The position numbers and the translations under genes are program-made. The notes under the pieces are model-generated. The model was not told the DNA's origin and ran no database searches. It saw only the letters and a program-made list of their open reading frames with translations. Below are positions 29,337-39,857 of a DNA stretch of 64,000 bases, piece after piece. The DNA is from Propionibacteriaceae bacterium (GTDB taxonomy: Bacteria; Actinomycetota; Actinomycetes; Propionibacteriales; Propionibacteriaceae), in contig JAIRYW010000063.1 of assembly GCA_031267645.1 (NCBI GenBank), forward strand, positions 1-64,000, read 5' to 3'. Within the stretch, counting starts at the first letter, position 1, and every line of letters starts with the position of its first letter.

Positions 29337-32300
29337 TCAGGCCGCGTGCAGACTGCCCCGACGCTCCTCCCGACGCGCCCCACCGGCCGCCGCCAACACC
29401 AACAACCCAGCCAACACCAGCAACCCAGCCGCACCCGCCGCCGAACCATCCGACACCGAACCAGCACCAGGCAACCAACCAGCCCCCCGGACCGAAAAAC
29501 CAGCCTCAGCCGACCAACCATCCCGGAACCCGACCGACAAAACATGCTCACCAACTGATAGGGAGCCTAAGAACCCCGAACTCAGAACCACCGTGGTCGG
29601 ACCACCCGACACCGCATAATCCACCCCCGAACTCAACACCAGCCCGTCGACCGACACCACACCCGAATGCAACGACCTGTCCCGCGCCGACACATGCGCC
29701 ATCGAATCCGACGAACCCAGTGTGAACACCGAACCGGACTGGAAACCATGCACGACCGAACCCGAACCCAAACCAGCCCAAGCCGACTCCAACACCCCAT
29801 ACGCCCCCGCCACCGACTCACCCTCGGCAGCCGGATCAGCCAACACCAAACGGGCGGCAGACAACGCCCGCAGCAAGACAGCGGCGGCCTCCGTCAAATC
29901 AGTCTGATCGAACGACACCGACTCCACCGACGCCACCAACACCTCCAACTCGGCCCGCCCCACCGGAACCGGCGACGAAGACGGATCCGGAGACGGACTC
30001 GGCGACGGCGTCGGCGGAGGCGTGGGAGTGGGAGACGGCGTCGGATCCGGCGTGGACGTAGGAGTAGGAGACGGCGTCGGATCCGGCGTGGGGGTAGACG
30101 TCGGCGACGGCGTCGGAGTCGGATCCGGCGTGGGCGACGGCGTCGGATCCGGCGTGGGGGTCGCCCCCGCCACCAAAGCCTCGGCCTCCACCAACACCCG
30201 ATAAGCCGACGCATAAGGCTCCACGTTCCGGAACAACCACGGCAGATACCCCACCGAACGAGACGCCGTACTCGGCAAACCATCCACACCAGCCCGCGCC
30301 GCCGACACCGCCGACCGACCACCCACCGGATCATCCCCGATCAACCCCACCAAATCCATCACCAGATCCAACGGGCCGGCCAACACCGGATCCAACCCCC
30401 AACCCAGGTCCAACCCCGGATAAAGCTCCGCCAACCCATCCGCATCCGTCACCGACGGATCCGGACCAGCCAACCCCAGAGAGGCCAACTCCCCATCCGA
30501 CACACCAGCCGCCCGCACCAGGCCGACCGCCCAAGCCAAACCCACATCCGACCGCGTCAACACCGTCCCCGGCGCATGACCCGGCCGTGACGACGCCAAC
30601 CGGTCATTCCACAACACCACCTCACCATCAGACACCAACCACTGCCCCGCGCCCCGATCCGCGTAAAACCCATTCACCGTGAATTGGCCCCAACCCTCAT
30701 AACCACCAGTCCAATCACCCACACCAGACATCACACCCGACGGATCCACCCCCACCGAATTCACAAAACCACCAAACACATCCACATACCAAGAACCCCT
30801 CGGATCACCGGCCGGGAACTCCTCCCCCAACACCGCCACCATCGCCTCCAACAACGTCGAACCCACCGGCACATGAACCCAACGCGGCTCCAACACCCCC
30901 GGAACCGACACCACCACACCAACCTCGCCCGACGGCGCCACCGGCAACACAACCGGACCCGACACCGTCGAAAACACCAAATCCGGCAACAACGAATGCC
31001 ACGGCGTGGTGTCCACATGCGACGCCACCCCAGGCGAAGCCATCCCCTGCTCCGGAATCCACCGATGCCTCGGCCACGCACTGCCCCACTGCGTCGTGTG
31101 GATCCGACCATTGCCCAACCGGGTCTCGCCCTCAGCCGTGACCTCGAACGACAAAGTCATCCCATGACCGATGGCGTACTGAGTGTGGTTGGACTCCACG
31201 ACCCGGCCGTCGTCGGTGGTGTACTCCAGATACACCGTCGGACCCGTGTCGTCATACGAATAACCCGGATTATAGATCCCGGCCAGCTTCGGCACCGGCG
31301 TCACCAAACCATCGAACCGCACACTCAACCTGTCCCCCACCGCCACCGGATCACCCTCGCGCCACCCCGGATCAGTCTCGTTGGTGACCGTGATCGGAAC
31401 CGCCCGCGCGTTCACCACGTGATAACGCACCACACCAGCCGAATCAGTCACCTCCAACAAATTACGACCATCCCTCAAATCAACCGTGAAAGACGAACCA
31501 CTCGGCAGGACGTCGTAATCCGACCAACACTCACCCAACTGACAACCACCGACCTGATCATGGATCGGGGCGTGCGCCCGCACCGACACATCCCCACCCG
31601 CTGTGGAAGAAGCCGTGAACGAGAAACTGGTCGACCCCTCACTGTCACGGAAATACACCACATCGTCTTCACCGCCACCACCACGGGCGCCCATCTCAGC
31701 CAAACCCAGTGTGATCCCCGAAGCGTCCGGAGCGCCGACCGTCACCACCACCAAACCAGTGCTACGCGGCTCCGTCGGACCGAAATACGCCCCCGCAGCA
31801 GTCGGATTCACATGCGTGAACGTGCCATCGTTCAACTGATTCGCAGCACTACTCTGCCAGGCCACAGCGTCGTAGGTGATCTTGACCACTGCCGTGCCCT
31901 CGGCCAAACCCGTCACCCGATACTCCTGTCGACCCGGAGACCCCACCGGCGTCAACGACACCGACTGAACCTCAGCCGAGCCACCCACGAAGGAGTCCAA
32001 CACGTCCGAACCACCAGCGAAATCCACCAACTCCAAATGGTAATCCGGCTCCACGAAATAATTCCCAGTCACACCCTGCATGGCCTGCCAAGTCCGGATC
32101 GGGAACAGATCAAACGACTCCCCCACCGCCAGCGACAGATGCTGCGAATCATCCAAATTCAACAACAACCCCGACTCAAGAGACTCCGGACCCGACGGGG
32201 CAGTCGTCGCCGGACCCACATCCACCGACACCCGATACACCGGCACATCCGGCCGCACCATGAACCGTTTTGCCTCGCGCAGAAACTCCCCGCCACCGGC

Positions 32301-33428
32301 CTCATAATGCACCTGCACCGCGTCCGGCACCATGAACACATAACGGTCATAACCATCCTCGCCCGCCACCGGACCCTCGACCGGCAGATGCTCGATGAAA
32401 GCCGCGAAATGCCGCGCCCCCTTCTCGAACACCCGGAACCGCGCCCCCGCCGTCACCGCCACCTCGAACCGATGCGGCGCCGCCAAATTGAGCGCGTCGA
32501 TGGCCGAGACGTACCGTCTCCCGTCCACCGTGTACATATACATGTTGGTCCACGTCAGCATCGAGTTGAACTTGGTCCGGAAATACGGATCGTCCAACTC
32601 CGGCAACTCCACCCGCGGCCAATACAACAACCCGCTCCGCGCCGAATAAGCCGCCTCATCCTCCGGCGTCACCCGATACGAATACGCCTCACCCACATCA
32701 GTCGGATTATCCACCGCGTCGAAGAACTCACCGACCTGACGCGCCAACAACATATAATGAGCCGTCGGAGAGGAAGCCGAGCCCCCCGTCGCCGGCCCCG
32801 TCACCGCCGCCGGCTCCACCACATTCCCCAAATAATCCCACAGCTCGAACCCACACGCCGGCGCCGTGGGCGCCCCCGGCAGATTCGCCACCGAGATCCG
32901 AGCGTTGGAGACGAAAAGATTCAACGCCCCCTCGCCCACGGGAACCTCGAACACCCCACCGCCGACCTTGAGACCACCATGCCCCCAACCCTCCCAACCA
33001 TACGAACCCGGCGCCAGCTCGAAAGCCAGACCATGCGCCTCCCGCGTCCCACTCTGATACACCTGCCGCAACGGCGTCCCCACCGAATCAGGCACGTAAT
33101 CATGAGCCGAACCGGTCAACCGCGCCCCCGCCGCGTCGAACACCCGCAGATCACCGTCCGCGATCCAATACGGCTGCCGCCAGTGGACCAGATCCTCGTC
33201 CCATGCCTCCAACTCGTCCCAAGCCTGACAATCCGTCACCTCATACAACGCCATCGACTCCGCCGACGGACAGGTCTCCTCCGACCAGAAGAACCGCACC
33301 AACCGCGTCCCCGCCGATTGCCCCGCCGGCTCATCCGCCACCGCCGGTGGGGCCGCCACTGGCGCCAAAGATCCCACCAAACCCAAAACCGCAGCCAAAC
33401 CAGCCAGCCGACGACCCCACGACCCCAT
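29337..33428 (-). CDS. Large secreted surface protein with DUF4430-like and X2-like domains
   Basis: This protein has 1363 residues from an ATG with GGAGGG 5 bases upstream. Residues about 1-30 are a signal peptide ([17 protein letters not shown], then AVADEP). The N-terminal 800 residues are beta-rich with no family I recognise. Residues about 833-946 resemble DUF4430, the transcobalamin-like domain ([17 protein letters not shown] and then DGEVVLWN). A Pro-Thr-Asp/Ser linker (about 1088-1154) is followed by a helical FIVAR-like part and an X2-like Ig domain (about 1225-1310: [16 protein letters not shown]). It ends LPGAG, a membrane helix and RREERR. That layout is LPXTG-like but has Ala in place of Thr, so sortase anchoring is uncertain. 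Codons strongly favour G or T endings, unlike its neighbours. The ligand is unknown. Confidence 0.88.
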   Translation of the reverse strand: MGSWGRRLAGLAAVLGLVGSLAPVAAPPAVADEPAGQSAGTRLVRFFWSEETCPSAESMALYEVTDCQAWDELEAWDEDLVHWRQPYWIADGDLRVFDAAGARLTGSAHDYVPDSVGTPLRQVYQSGTREAHGLAFELAPGSYGWEGWGHGGLKVGGGVFEVPVGEGALNLFVSNARISVANLPGAPTAPACGFELWDYLGNVVEPAAVTGPATGGSASSPTAHYMLLARQVGEFFDAVDNPTDVGEAYSYRVTPEDEAAYSARSGLLYWPRVELPELDDPYFRTKFNSMLTWTNMYMYTVDGRRYVSAIDALNLAAPHRFEVAVTAGARFRVFEKGARHFAAFIEHLPVEGPVAGEDGYDRYVFMVPDAVQVHYEAGGGEFLREAKRFMVRPDVPVYRVSVDVGPATTAPSGPESLESGLLLNLDDSQHLSLAVGESFDLFPIRTWQAMQGVTGNYFVEPDYHLELVDFAGGSDVLDSFVGGSAEVQSVSLTPVGSPGRQEYRVTGLAEGTAVVKITYDAVAWQSSAANQLNDGTFTHVNPTAAGAYFGPTEPRSTGLVVVTVGAPDASGITLGLAEMGARGGGGEDDVVYFRDSEGSTSFSFTASSTAGGDVSVRAHAPIHDQVGGCQLGECWSDYDVLPSGSSFTVDLRDGRNLLEVTDSAGVVRYHVVNARAVPITVTNETDPGWREGDPVAVGDRLSVRFDGLVTPVPKLAGIYNPGYSYDDTGPTVYLEYTTDDGRVVESNHTQYAIGHGMTLSFEVTAEGETRLGNGRIHTTQWGSAWPRHRWIPEQGMASPGVASHVDTTPWHSLLPDLVFSTVSGPVVLPVAPSGEVGVVVSVPGVLEPRWVHVPVGSTLLEAMVAVLGEEFPAGDPRGSWYVDVFGGFVNSVGVDPSGVMSGVGDWTGGYEGWGQFTVNGFYADRGAGQWLVSDGEVVLWNDRLASSRPGHAPGTVLTRSDVGLAWAVGLVRAAGVSDGELASLGLAGPDPSVTDADGLAELYPGLDLGWGLDPVLAGPLDLVMDLVGLIGDDPVGGRSAVSAARAGVDGLPSTASRSVGYLPWLFRNVEPYASAYRVLVEAEALVAGATPTPDPTPSPTPDPTPTPSPTSTPTPDPTPSPTPTSTPDPTPSPTPTPPPTPSPSPSPDPSSSPVPVGRAELEVLVASVESVSFDQTDLTEAAAVLLRALSAARLVLADPAAEGESVAGAYGVLESAWAGLGSGSVVHGFQSGSVFTLGSSDSMAHVSARDRSLHSGVVSVDGLVLSSGVDYAVSGGPTTVVLSSGFLGSLSVGEHVLSVGFRDGWSAEAGFSVRGAGWLPGAGSVSDGSAAGAAGLLVLAGLLVLAAAGGARREERRGSLHAA
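29962..30164. repeat. Pro-Thr linker repeats in the surface-protein gene
   Basis: Repeated GACGGCGTCGGATCCGGCGT-type units code for [14 protein letters not shown] blocks. The stretch lies between the DUF4430-like part and the C-terminal domains and probably works as a stiff cell-wall spacer. Confidence 0.85.
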
Positions 33429-33493
33429 CAGAACCCTCCAAAACACAGACACTTCAGAACCCGAAACAATAACCTGTCCCAACCTCAGGCCAG

Positions 33494-33529
33494 CCGGTCG
33501 GGACCGCCCCGGAAGGCGACCCCGACCGG
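33494..33529 (-). terminator. Weak hairpin between the two secreted-protein genes
   Basis: CCGGTCGGG (33494-33502) pairs with CCCGACCGG (33521-33529) around an 18-base loop that has some inner pairing. It lies about 12 bases after the stop of the 319-residue protein gene. There is no T run. Confidence 0.4.
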
Positions 33530-33541
33530 TCAGACCAAGGT

Positions 33542-34501
33542 CTAGGCGGCGAAGGCCAGAGTCGGCGGAATCAACAAGTCGTAATATTCCCCTGGACCGT
33601 ACTTCCAGACCACCAGCTCACCCGGATACAGCCGATACACATCGGCCCCCACGAATTTGGACACGTCGACCCGCACCCACTGATTCCCATCAGAGCGGTA
33701 GACCCCATAGAGCCACCCCTCCTCATTCACATAATCCGTGGACCAGGGCACACCGTCGACCGTCATCGAATCAACCAAATCACCGGTGCCGTACAGGTAG
33801 TCATAACCGATGCTCGTCAACACGGGGATGCCACCGGCGTACCACATCTGATAGATCGCGTCCAGACCAGAAGGATAATTCGTATTCAAATCCTCGTAGA
33901 AAGAATTCGCCAGAATGGTTTGATCTTCGACCTCGATGAACTCCTCACCAGTCGGATCGTTCGGATCGTAGAGACGCACCGAAACCGATGCCACATCGGC
34001 CACATATTCCGACGCCAAACGCGCCACCGTGATACTGGCCGAATTATGAGCAGCGATGCTGGCATCCGGACAAACCGCCGGAATCGGATTGCAGAACCCG
34101 ACGCTCAGAGCCCCATACGTGCTCGTACCGGTCAAGTCTATCTCGGAGTAATCGAACCAGTCGGCGCCCTGTTCAGCGGCGTACCAATAAACCGCGTCCA
34201 CTGTGAGCCCATCGCCCTCACGGGTGACCGACTCCAACTGATAGGCGTCCGCCTCGGTGTCGAAGAAGCTCGGAAACAAGTCCGATCCGATCAGCTCCCC
34301 CGGTGCCACCCGAGGAAAGGCCGACTCGTCAGTGTCCCAAAGCATGTAGGTGTACCGATAAGAACTACCCCCGATGTCATCGACCGACATCATCCACTCA
34401 TCAGTCGACGCGGCATAACTGCTCGGCGCGACCAAACCCAAAGACATGACAGCCGCAGCCGCCACAATCGAAACGCCTAAGCGCTTCCTTCTCGTAATCA
34501 T
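33542..34501 (-). CDS. Small secreted protein with DUF4430-like end
   Basis: This 319-residue protein has a clear signal peptide ([20 protein letters not shown], then SSYAAS). The mature part is acidic and Tyr-rich. The C-terminal 110 residues fit the DUF4430 pattern: SMTVDGVPW, then [12 protein letters not shown], then [20 protein letters not shown] sits 7 bases before the ATG. Base composition is visibly lower in GC than nearby genes, suggesting transfer. It precedes the large DUF4430-like surface protein on the same strand, 113 bases away, so the two may work together. Ligand unknown; cobalamin or a carbohydrate is possible but unproven. Confidence 0.85.
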   Translation of the reverse strand: MITRRKRLGVSIVAAAAVMSLGLVAPSSYAASTDEWMMSVDDIGGSSYRYTYMLWDTDESAFPRVAPGELIGSDLFPSFFDTEADAYQLESVTREGDGLTVDAVYWYAAEQGADWFDYSEIDLTGTSTYGALSVGFCNPIPAVCPDASIAAHNSASITVARLASEYVADVASVSVRLYDPNDPTGEEFIEVEDQTILANSFYEDLNTNYPSGLDAIYQMWYAGGIPVLTSIGYDYLYGTGDLVDSMTVDGVPWSTDYVNEEGWLYGVYRSDGNQWVRVDVSKFVGADVYRLYPGELVVWKYGPGEYYDLLIPPTLAFAA

Positions 34502-35347
34502 CTGAAAACTCCTTAAACAAGATCATCTAGTCGAACGGATAAGGAAATGACAGCCACCGGGGTGGGCGGCCGTCTGGGACGGGAACGGCCTCAGCCGACC
34601 CGTCATCATCACTTTCACCCGACCGGCCCCCAGGACCGGACGGACGGACCACAGACTCCTGAACCAGCCAAACTGGCCCGAATCCCGGCCTAGGACAGCC
34701 CTCCCACTCGGATTCACAACCCGGATCCGACCTGGCGCCGGACCCCGCTCGCCCATCACGCCATCCGACCAAACCGCCACCACAGACGAAAAACCCGGCC
34801 ACACCACACCAGACCGAACCGCCGGCCGGCGGGGAACGACCGACTGGGCTGGATGACTGGATGGTGTGGCCGGAATCATTTCGGACCTTTGGGCTAGCGA
34901 TCCGGGGATCGCCCAGCCTGGGCGCCCCCCGTAGTCTCGACGGATAGAAGCGCTAGCTGCCAGTTGGTGCTCGGACTCATCAGGGCTGACGCCCTGATCC
35001 ACCGTTGCGGCTCAGTGCCGGAATTCGACCGGCTTCCCCAAACAAGCAGCATATTAAATTGTGAGACCCTGACCGCCCCGGAAGACGGAGAAGGAGTCTG
35101 CCCGGCATCCTTCCACCACTCGGACCGAGACGCAACCCTCAAATCCTGGGACGCCTGGATCCTGCGACTGACGCGCAGGACGACGGAGGACGGACCCGCT
35201 GGATCCTGCGACTGACGCGCAGGACGACGAAGGGAGGAGGCGCCGGATGACGGAGGGCCGACACCAGATGACACCTCTGATCTGGAACGGATCCCACTTC
35301 CGCTCCAAGGTCGGCCGAGTGGAAGCCCCAGCACTAGAGTGAGCCCA
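34502..35347. other. 846-bp gap with no recognisable gene
   Basis: No reading frame here has convincing coding character. Visible items are the leader of the 319-residue protein gene (34502-34560), a GCGATC-CGGG-GATCGC palindrome (34897-34912), an ATCAGGGC-TGAC-GCCCTGAT hairpin (34979-34998), an AT-richer patch near 35050, the two REP-like copies, and a CCAGAT/ATCTGG inverted repeat (35264-35285). It may be the remains of a decayed gene or mobile element. Confidence 0.6.
35155..35229. repeat. Two REP-like palindromic copies, 44 bp apart
   Basis: A 31-base word is identical at 35155-35185 and 35199-35229: CTGGATCCTGCG, ACTGACG, then CGCAGGACGACG. Arms TCCTGCG and CGCAGGA can form a hairpin. 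The same element occurs once at 26616-26647. Confidence 0.9.
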
Positions 35348-36313
35348 ATGACCCTGGAGCAGCCCAATCAGACGCTACGGGTCGTCTGCGTGGCGGACGA
35401 GCCGGACCGACGCCTGCTCCGTTTCGTCGCCAGTCTGGCCCAGGCCAGCGCTCTCCAACCCGACCTAGTGGTGGTGACCTCCAATCTGCGCCACCCGCTG
35501 CTGGAACCGGTGCGGGCCCGGGGGGCCCGGCTGATCGAAGCCGGCCGTGGCCTCAGCTACGGCGCCCGTGTCAACCTGGGCGTGGGCGACCTCGGCACCG
35601 ACTGGTTGGCCATCGCCCGGGCCGACATCGAGTGGCGACCCGGTTCCATCGACCGTCTGATCGCGGCGGCCCAGACCGACCCCCGAGTGGGGGCGGTGGG
35701 GCCGCGCCTGCTGCGGCCGGACGGCCGCGTCCACCCCTCGGCCCACCGCTCGGCCCGGGCCTTAGCCCACTTAGCGCTGGGCTTGGGGCCGGTCTTGGCC
35801 AGCCGGGTCCAGCGCGGCCAGCCGCGCCCGCCGCACCGGCTCGACCTGGCGCCGACCGAGACCGCCCGCGGCGTGGGCTGGCTGTCCAGCTGTTGTCTGC
35901 TGCTGCGGCCGGCCGCCTTCGCCGCCGTCGGCGGCTTCAACGAGAACTACTCCCATTTTTTTGAGGACGGCGACCTGGCCGAGCGTTTGGAGAGCGAGGG
36001 CTGGTCCAGCCTCTACCTGCCGGCGGCCGAGGCCAGCTTCACCCCGCACCAGCTCTCCCGCGTCCAGGCCATCGGCCTGGTCCGGTCCCACTATCGCGGG
36101 GCCCGGCTCTACCTGGCCGACCACCTGCCCCGCTGGTTCCAAGCCCCCCTGCGCTGGTGCGTCGGCCTCAGCTTGGTCTTCCGTCTCCGTTTGGCCGTGC
36201 TGTCGATCTTGCTGCGCCGACCACGCCGCCTCAGCCAAGCCGGCGACCGGACCGGCCGTCCTCGACGCTGGCGCCGCCGCCCCGGCCGTGGGAGCCGGAA
36301 CCGACGGAGCTGA
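35348..36313 (+). CDS. Family 2 glycosyltransferase
   Basis: This protein of about 321 residues (GTG at 35339 is an alternative start) has a GT-A fold: VVCVADEP at the start, an ARADIEW acidic motif near residue 95, GAVGPRLLRPDGRVHPS, then GWLSSCCLLLRPAAFAAVGGFNENYSHFFEDGDLAERL split over two motifs typical of rhamnosyltransferase WbbL-like enzymes. The C-terminal 60 residues are basic with a possible membrane helix. It adds a sugar to a cell-envelope polymer or lipid; donor and acceptor are unknown. No polysaccharide cluster surrounds it. Confidence 0.85.
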   Translation: MTLEQPNQTLRVVCVADEPDRRLLRFVASLAQASALQPDLVVVTSNLRHPLLEPVRARGARLIEAGRGLSYGARVNLGVGDLGTDWLAIARADIEWRPGSIDRLIAAAQTDPRVGAVGPRLLRPDGRVHPSAHRSARALAHLALGLGPVLASRVQRGQPRPPHRLDLAPTETARGVGWLSSCCLLLRPAAFAAVGGFNENYSHFFEDGDLAERLESEGWSSLYLPAAEASFTPHQLSRVQAIGLVRSHYRGARLYLADHLPRWFQAPLRWCVGLSLVFRLRLAVLSILLRRPRRLSQAGDRTGRPRRWRRRPGRGSRNRRS

Positions 36314-36405
36314 GCCGACGGAGCTGAACCAATGGGACTGAACCGACCTGGGTTGAAGCGATGGGAATGAGTCGACTGGGCTGAGCCAATGGGGCTGAGT
36401 CGGGG
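36308..36405. repeat. 14-15 bp minisatellite after the glycosyltransferase gene
   Basis: About seven degenerate copies of a unit like CGATGGGGCTGAGC follow one another (for example GGAGCTGAGCCGAC, GGAGCTGAACCAAT, GGACTGAACCGAC, GGGCTGAGCCAAT). The array covers the gap between the convergent glycosyltransferase and clpC genes. Confidence 0.75.
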
Positions 36406-36544
36406 GTCCGCCGTGAATCCGGCCCCAGCCGACCGCTCTGACCCGCTCCCAGTCCCGAACGACCCGACCGACCAGACCCGATCGACCTGCCCGAACCACA
36501 CGGCACCCGGCCGACCGTGCTCGACCGGGCGCCGGATGACTGGT

Positions 36545-39058
36545 TCAGGCGGCTGGCTCGGCTGTGGCCGTCAGCTCCTCGACCGGCAGATCGGGGATGC
36601 GGCCGGCTTCGGCGCCGGTGAAGACGAAGGGCGCCTCGGCCCCCTCCTCGGCCACGTCGACCAAGACGACCTGGCCCGACTTGAGTTCGCCGAACAGAAT
36701 CTTCTCGGCCAGGGCGTCCTCGATGTCGCGCTGGATGGCCCGCCGCAGAGGGCGAGCCCCCAAGACCGGGTCGTAACCCCGCTGAGCCACCAAGGCCTTG
36801 GCCGCCGGCGTCAGTTCGATGCCCATGTCGCGGTCGGCCAACCTGGTCTCGATCTGCCGCACCAACAGATCCACGATCTGCTCGATGTCGGCCTGGGTCA
36901 ACTGGTGGAAGACGACGATCTCGTCCACCCGGTTGAGGAACTCGGGACGGAAGTGCTGCTTCAGCTCGTCCGACACCTTGGCCTTCATCGCCTCGTACGA
37001 AGCGGCGGCGTCCCCACCCCTCTGGAACCCCAGATTGACGGCCTTGGAGATGTCGCGCGTGCCCAAGTTAGTGGTCATCACAATAACCGTGTTCTTGAAA
37101 TCGACCACACGGCCCTGGGCGTCGGTCAAACGGCCCTCATCCAAGATCTGGAGCAGCGAATTGAAGATGTCCGGATGGGCCTTTTCGATCTCGTCGAACA
37201 AAACCACCGAGAATGGCTTACGACGGATCTTCTCCGTCAACTGACCACCCTCTTCGTATCCGACATAGCCGGGCGGCGAGCCAAACATACGCGAGGCGGT
37301 GTGCTTCTCTGAGTATTCGCTCATGTCCAAGGTGATGAGGGCGTCCTCGTCGCCGAACAGGAACTCCGTCAAAGCTTTTGTCAACTCGGTTTTACCGACC
37401 CCGGAAGGGCCGGCGAAAATGAACGAGCCGGAAGGCCGTTTGGGGTCTTTCAAACCGGCCCGCGTGCGCCGGATGGAACGGGCCAGGGCCTTGACGGCGT
37501 CGGCCTGGCCGATGATGCGCCGACCGATCTCGTCCTCCATCTTGAGCAGACGGGAAGACTCCTCCTCGGTCAGTTTGAAGACCGGGATGCCGGTGGACGA
37601 ACTCAGCACCTCGGCGATCTGCTCCTCGTCGACCTGGGCCGGGATGGCCTCCTCGCCGGAGCGCCACTGCTTCTCCAGCGCGGTCCGCTCGGCCGCCAAG
37701 CCCTGCTCGGTGTCGCGCAGGCCGGCCGCCCGCTCGTATTCCTGGGCTTCGATGGCGGCGTCCTTCTCCAGCCGCACCTGGGCGATGCGGTCGTCCAGGT
37801 CGCGCAGGTCGGGCGGAGCCGTCATGCGCTTGATGCGCAGCCGGGCGCCGGCCTCGTCGATCAGGTCGATGGCCTTGTCGGGCAGGAAGCGGTCGGAGAC
37901 GTAACGCTCGGCCAAACGGGCGGCCGAGGTCAAAGCGGCGTCCGTGATGGTGATCTTGTGGTGGGCCTCGTAGCGGTCGCGCAGGCCCTTCAAGATGTCG
38001 ATGGTCAAAGCGACCGACGGCTCCGCCACCTGGATGGGCTGGAAACGACGCTCCAAGGCGGCGTCTTTCTCGATGTGCTTGCGGTATTCGTCCAAGGTCG
38101 TGGCGCCGATGGTCTGCAACTCGCCCCGGGCCAGCATCGGCTTCAGGATGCTGGCGGCGTCGATGGCGCCCTCGGCAGCGCCGGCTCCGACCAGGGTGTG
38201 GATCTCGTCGATGAAGAGCATGACGTCGCCCCGGTTGCGGATCTCGGCCAAGACCTTCTTGAGCCGTTCCTCGAAGTCGCCGCGATAACGCGAGCCGGCC
38301 ACCAGGGCGCCCATGTCCAAGCTGTAGATCTGCTTGTTGCGCAGGGTCTCGGGCACGTCGCCGCGCACGATGCCCTGAGACAGCCCCTCGACCACGGCCG
38401 TCTTGCCCACGCCAGGCTCCCCGATCAGGACCGGATTGTTCTTGGTCCGCCGGCTCAGAACCGTCATGACCCGCTCGATCTCCTTGTGCCGACCGATCAC
38501 TGGGTCGAGTTTGCCGTCGCGGGCGGCCTGGGTCAGATTACGACCGAACTGATCCAGGATTTTGGAGCCGGACTGCCCGGAGCTCTTCTCCGGAGCGCCG
38601 GAGGTGGCGGCCTGCTTGGTCTGGAAGCCGGACAGCAGTTGCAGAACGGTGTTCCGGATCGGAGTGGTGTCGACTCCGAGCTTGATCAAGACCTGGACCG
38701 CCACGCCCTCGCCCTCGCGGATCAGGCCCAGCAGGATGTGCTCGGTGCCGATGTACGAGTGGTTGAGCTGCAGGGCCTCGCGCAAGGACAGCTCCAAGAC
38801 GCGTTTGGCCCGGGGGGTGAAGGGGATGTGGCCGCTGGGGGCCTGCTGGCCGTGGCCGATGATCTCTTCGACCTGCTCGCGCACCGCCGCCAGGGTGACC
38901 CCGAGCGACTCCAAAGCTTTGGCCGCGATGCCCTCGCCCTCATGGATCAACCCCAGCAGGACATGCTCGGTGCCGATGTAGTTGTGGTTGAGCATGCGGG
39001 CCTCTTCTTGGGCCAAAATGACCACTCGACGAGCACGGTCCGTGAATCTCTCGAACAT
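36545..39058 (-). CDS. clpC: ATP-dependent protease ATPase ClpC
   Basis: This 837-residue AAA+ unfoldase works with ClpP. Two N-terminal Clp repeats ([12 protein letters not shown] and [12 protein letters not shown]) are followed by AAA module 1 ([16 protein letters not shown]), a UVR-like coiled-coil middle domain (about 430-470), and AAA module 2 ([17 protein letters not shown]). AAGGAG lies 5 bases before the ATG. Upstream there is a SigR/SigH-like promoter. The gene stands alone, with lsr2 upstream on the same strand. Confidence 0.98.
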   Translation of the reverse strand: MFERFTDRARRVVILAQEEARMLNHNYIGTEHVLLGLIHEGEGIAAKALESLGVTLAAVREQVEEIIGHGQQAPSGHIPFTPRAKRVLELSLREALQLNHSYIGTEHILLGLIREGEGVAVQVLIKLGVDTTPIRNTVLQLLSGFQTKQAATSGAPEKSSGQSGSKILDQFGRNLTQAARDGKLDPVIGRHKEIERVMTVLSRRTKNNPVLIGEPGVGKTAVVEGLSQGIVRGDVPETLRNKQIYSLDMGALVAGSRYRGDFEERLKKVLAEIRNRGDVMLFIDEIHTLVGAGAAEGAIDAASILKPMLARGELQTIGATTLDEYRKHIEKDAALERRFQPIQVAEPSVALTIDILKGLRDRYEAHHKITITDAALTSAARLAERYVSDRFLPDKAIDLIDEAGARLRIKRMTAPPDLRDLDDRIAQVRLEKDAAIEAQEYERAAGLRDTEQGLAAERTALEKQWRSGEEAIPAQVDEEQIAEVLSSSTGIPVFKLTEEESSRLLKMEDEIGRRIIGQADAVKALARSIRRTRAGLKDPKRPSGSFIFAGPSGVGKTELTKALTEFLFGDEDALITLDMSEYSEKHTASRMFGSPPGYVGYEEGGQLTEKIRRKPFSVVLFDEIEKAHPDIFNSLLQILDEGRLTDAQGRVVDFKNTVIVMTTNLGTRDISKAVNLGFQRGGDAAASYEAMKAKVSDELKQHFRPEFLNRVDEIVVFHQLTQADIEQIVDLLVRQIETRLADRDMGIELTPAAKALVAQRGYDPVLGARPLRRAIQRDIEDALAEKILFGELKSGQVVLVDVAEEGAEAPFVFTGAEAGRIPDLPVEELTATAEPAA

Positions 39059-39120
39059 TACTTCTCCTTGACCACTGGCGACGCCGCCCGAGCGGTGGCG
39101 TGCTTCGCGATCACCATTTC

Positions 39121-39155
39121 AGTCTAGTGAACGCGACCAGAGCAGTTGATCTTCC
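39121..39155 (-). promoter_or_regulatory. Candidate clpC promoter, SigR/SigH-like
   Basis: On the minus strand GGAAG (39151-39155), 18 bases, then GTT (39130-39132) matches the GGAAT-N18-GTT pattern used by actinobacterial oxidative-stress sigma factors. A TAGACT (39121-39126) next to it could be a vegetative -10 box. Both lie 60-100 bases before clpC. Confidence 0.45.
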
Positions 39156-39539
39156 CATCTAGCTGTGACACAGGGCCGGCCCGCCTGAGTTCGACCGACC
39201 GGGGCGGGGGCGAGGCGGCGGCCAGACCGCCGACTGGGACCGGCTGGCCTGGGCGCCCGGGTCGAACGACCGGATCGATCGATGGTACCAGCCGCGCCGG
39301 CCGGCCGGCGGCGGCGCGGGTTGGGCGGCAGCCCTCCGCCACCCCGAAACGGCGACGCCGCCGCTGGCGGGCGGCGGCGTCAGAGTCCGACCTGGTCGGC
39401 TGAAGGCTCCCCCGTGTTGCCGGCGAGGGAGCCGGACCAGGTCGGCGACCAAGACCACGATACGAGGCGGGGTCCGGTCGGTCCGACCGACGGGCGGCCC
39501 GACCCAAGGCTGGGTCAGGGCCTGGCCCCGGCGGACAGA
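39156..39539. other. Gap between lsr2 and the clpC promoter
   Basis: No gene is seen. Besides the terminator hairpin at 39354-39381, a larger two-part hairpin is present: CCGACCTGGTC (39387-39397) pairs with GACCAGGTCGG (39435-39445), and an inner GGCTCCC/GGGAGCC pair lies at 39405-39411 and 39427-39433. Its role is unknown. Confidence 0.6.
39354..39381 (-). terminator. Likely lsr2 terminator
   Basis: GACGCCGCCGC (39354-39364) pairs perfectly with GCGGCGGCGTC (39371-39381) over a 6-base loop. On the minus strand GCCGTTTC follows. It lies about 160 bases after the lsr2 stop. Confidence 0.6.
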
Positions 39540-39857
39540 TCAGTGGGCGTCGTTGTAAGCCTCCCGGATCTTGCCGGGGATGCGGCCGCGGGCCGAGACC
39601 TCGTGGCCGTTGGCCAAGGCCCAAGCCCTGATCTCGGCGATGTCGTCGCCGGCGGACGGGCGCCGGACGGCCAAACGCCGGCCGCCCACTCGCCGGGATT
39701 TGTCGATCCACTTACCGAAGTCGGCGCGCAGATCAGCGGCGTGGGCCGCCGACAAATCAATCTCGTAAGAAACCCCATCCAAAGAAAAAGCCACCATACT
39801 GTCGGCGATCGACCCATCGATATCATCGATCAGAACTACTTCGGTCCGCTTAGCCAT
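39540..39857 (-). CDS. lsr2: Lsr2 nucleoid-associated protein
   Basis: This 105-residue histone-like protein binds AT-rich DNA and silences foreign genes (the actinobacterial counterpart of H-NS). The N-terminal oligomerisation part has LIDDIDGS and YEIDLS. The C-terminal DNA-binding part has IRAWALANGHEVSARGRIP with the RGR minor-groove hook. AAGGGG lies about 6 bases before the ATG. Upstream is an AT-rich region with a good promoter, as expected for self-regulation. Confidence 0.97.
   Translation of the reverse strand: MAKRTEVVLIDDIDGSIADSMVAFSLDGVSYEIDLSAAHAADLRADFGKWIDKSRRVGGRRLAVRRPSAGDDIAEIRAWALANGHEVSARGRIPGKIREAYNDAH

Noticed and set aside
30684-33545. Long + strand open frame (953 codons) opposite the surface-protein gene
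   Set aside because: Its product is almost only Arg, His, Pro, Thr and Ile with no fold. It arises because the opposite gene uses G/T-ending codons, leaving few stops in the antisense frame. The minus-strand gene has a signal peptide, domains and a ribosome site.
34964-35215. 83-codon + strand frame in the gene-free gap
   Set aside because: It starts on a GTG without a ribosome site, has no homology, and its end is made of the REP-like repeat.
39102-39114. ClgR-type operator before clpC
   Set aside because: The spot reads GCG-N5-CGC and not the expected CGC-N5-GCG, so it does not fit the known ClgR pattern.
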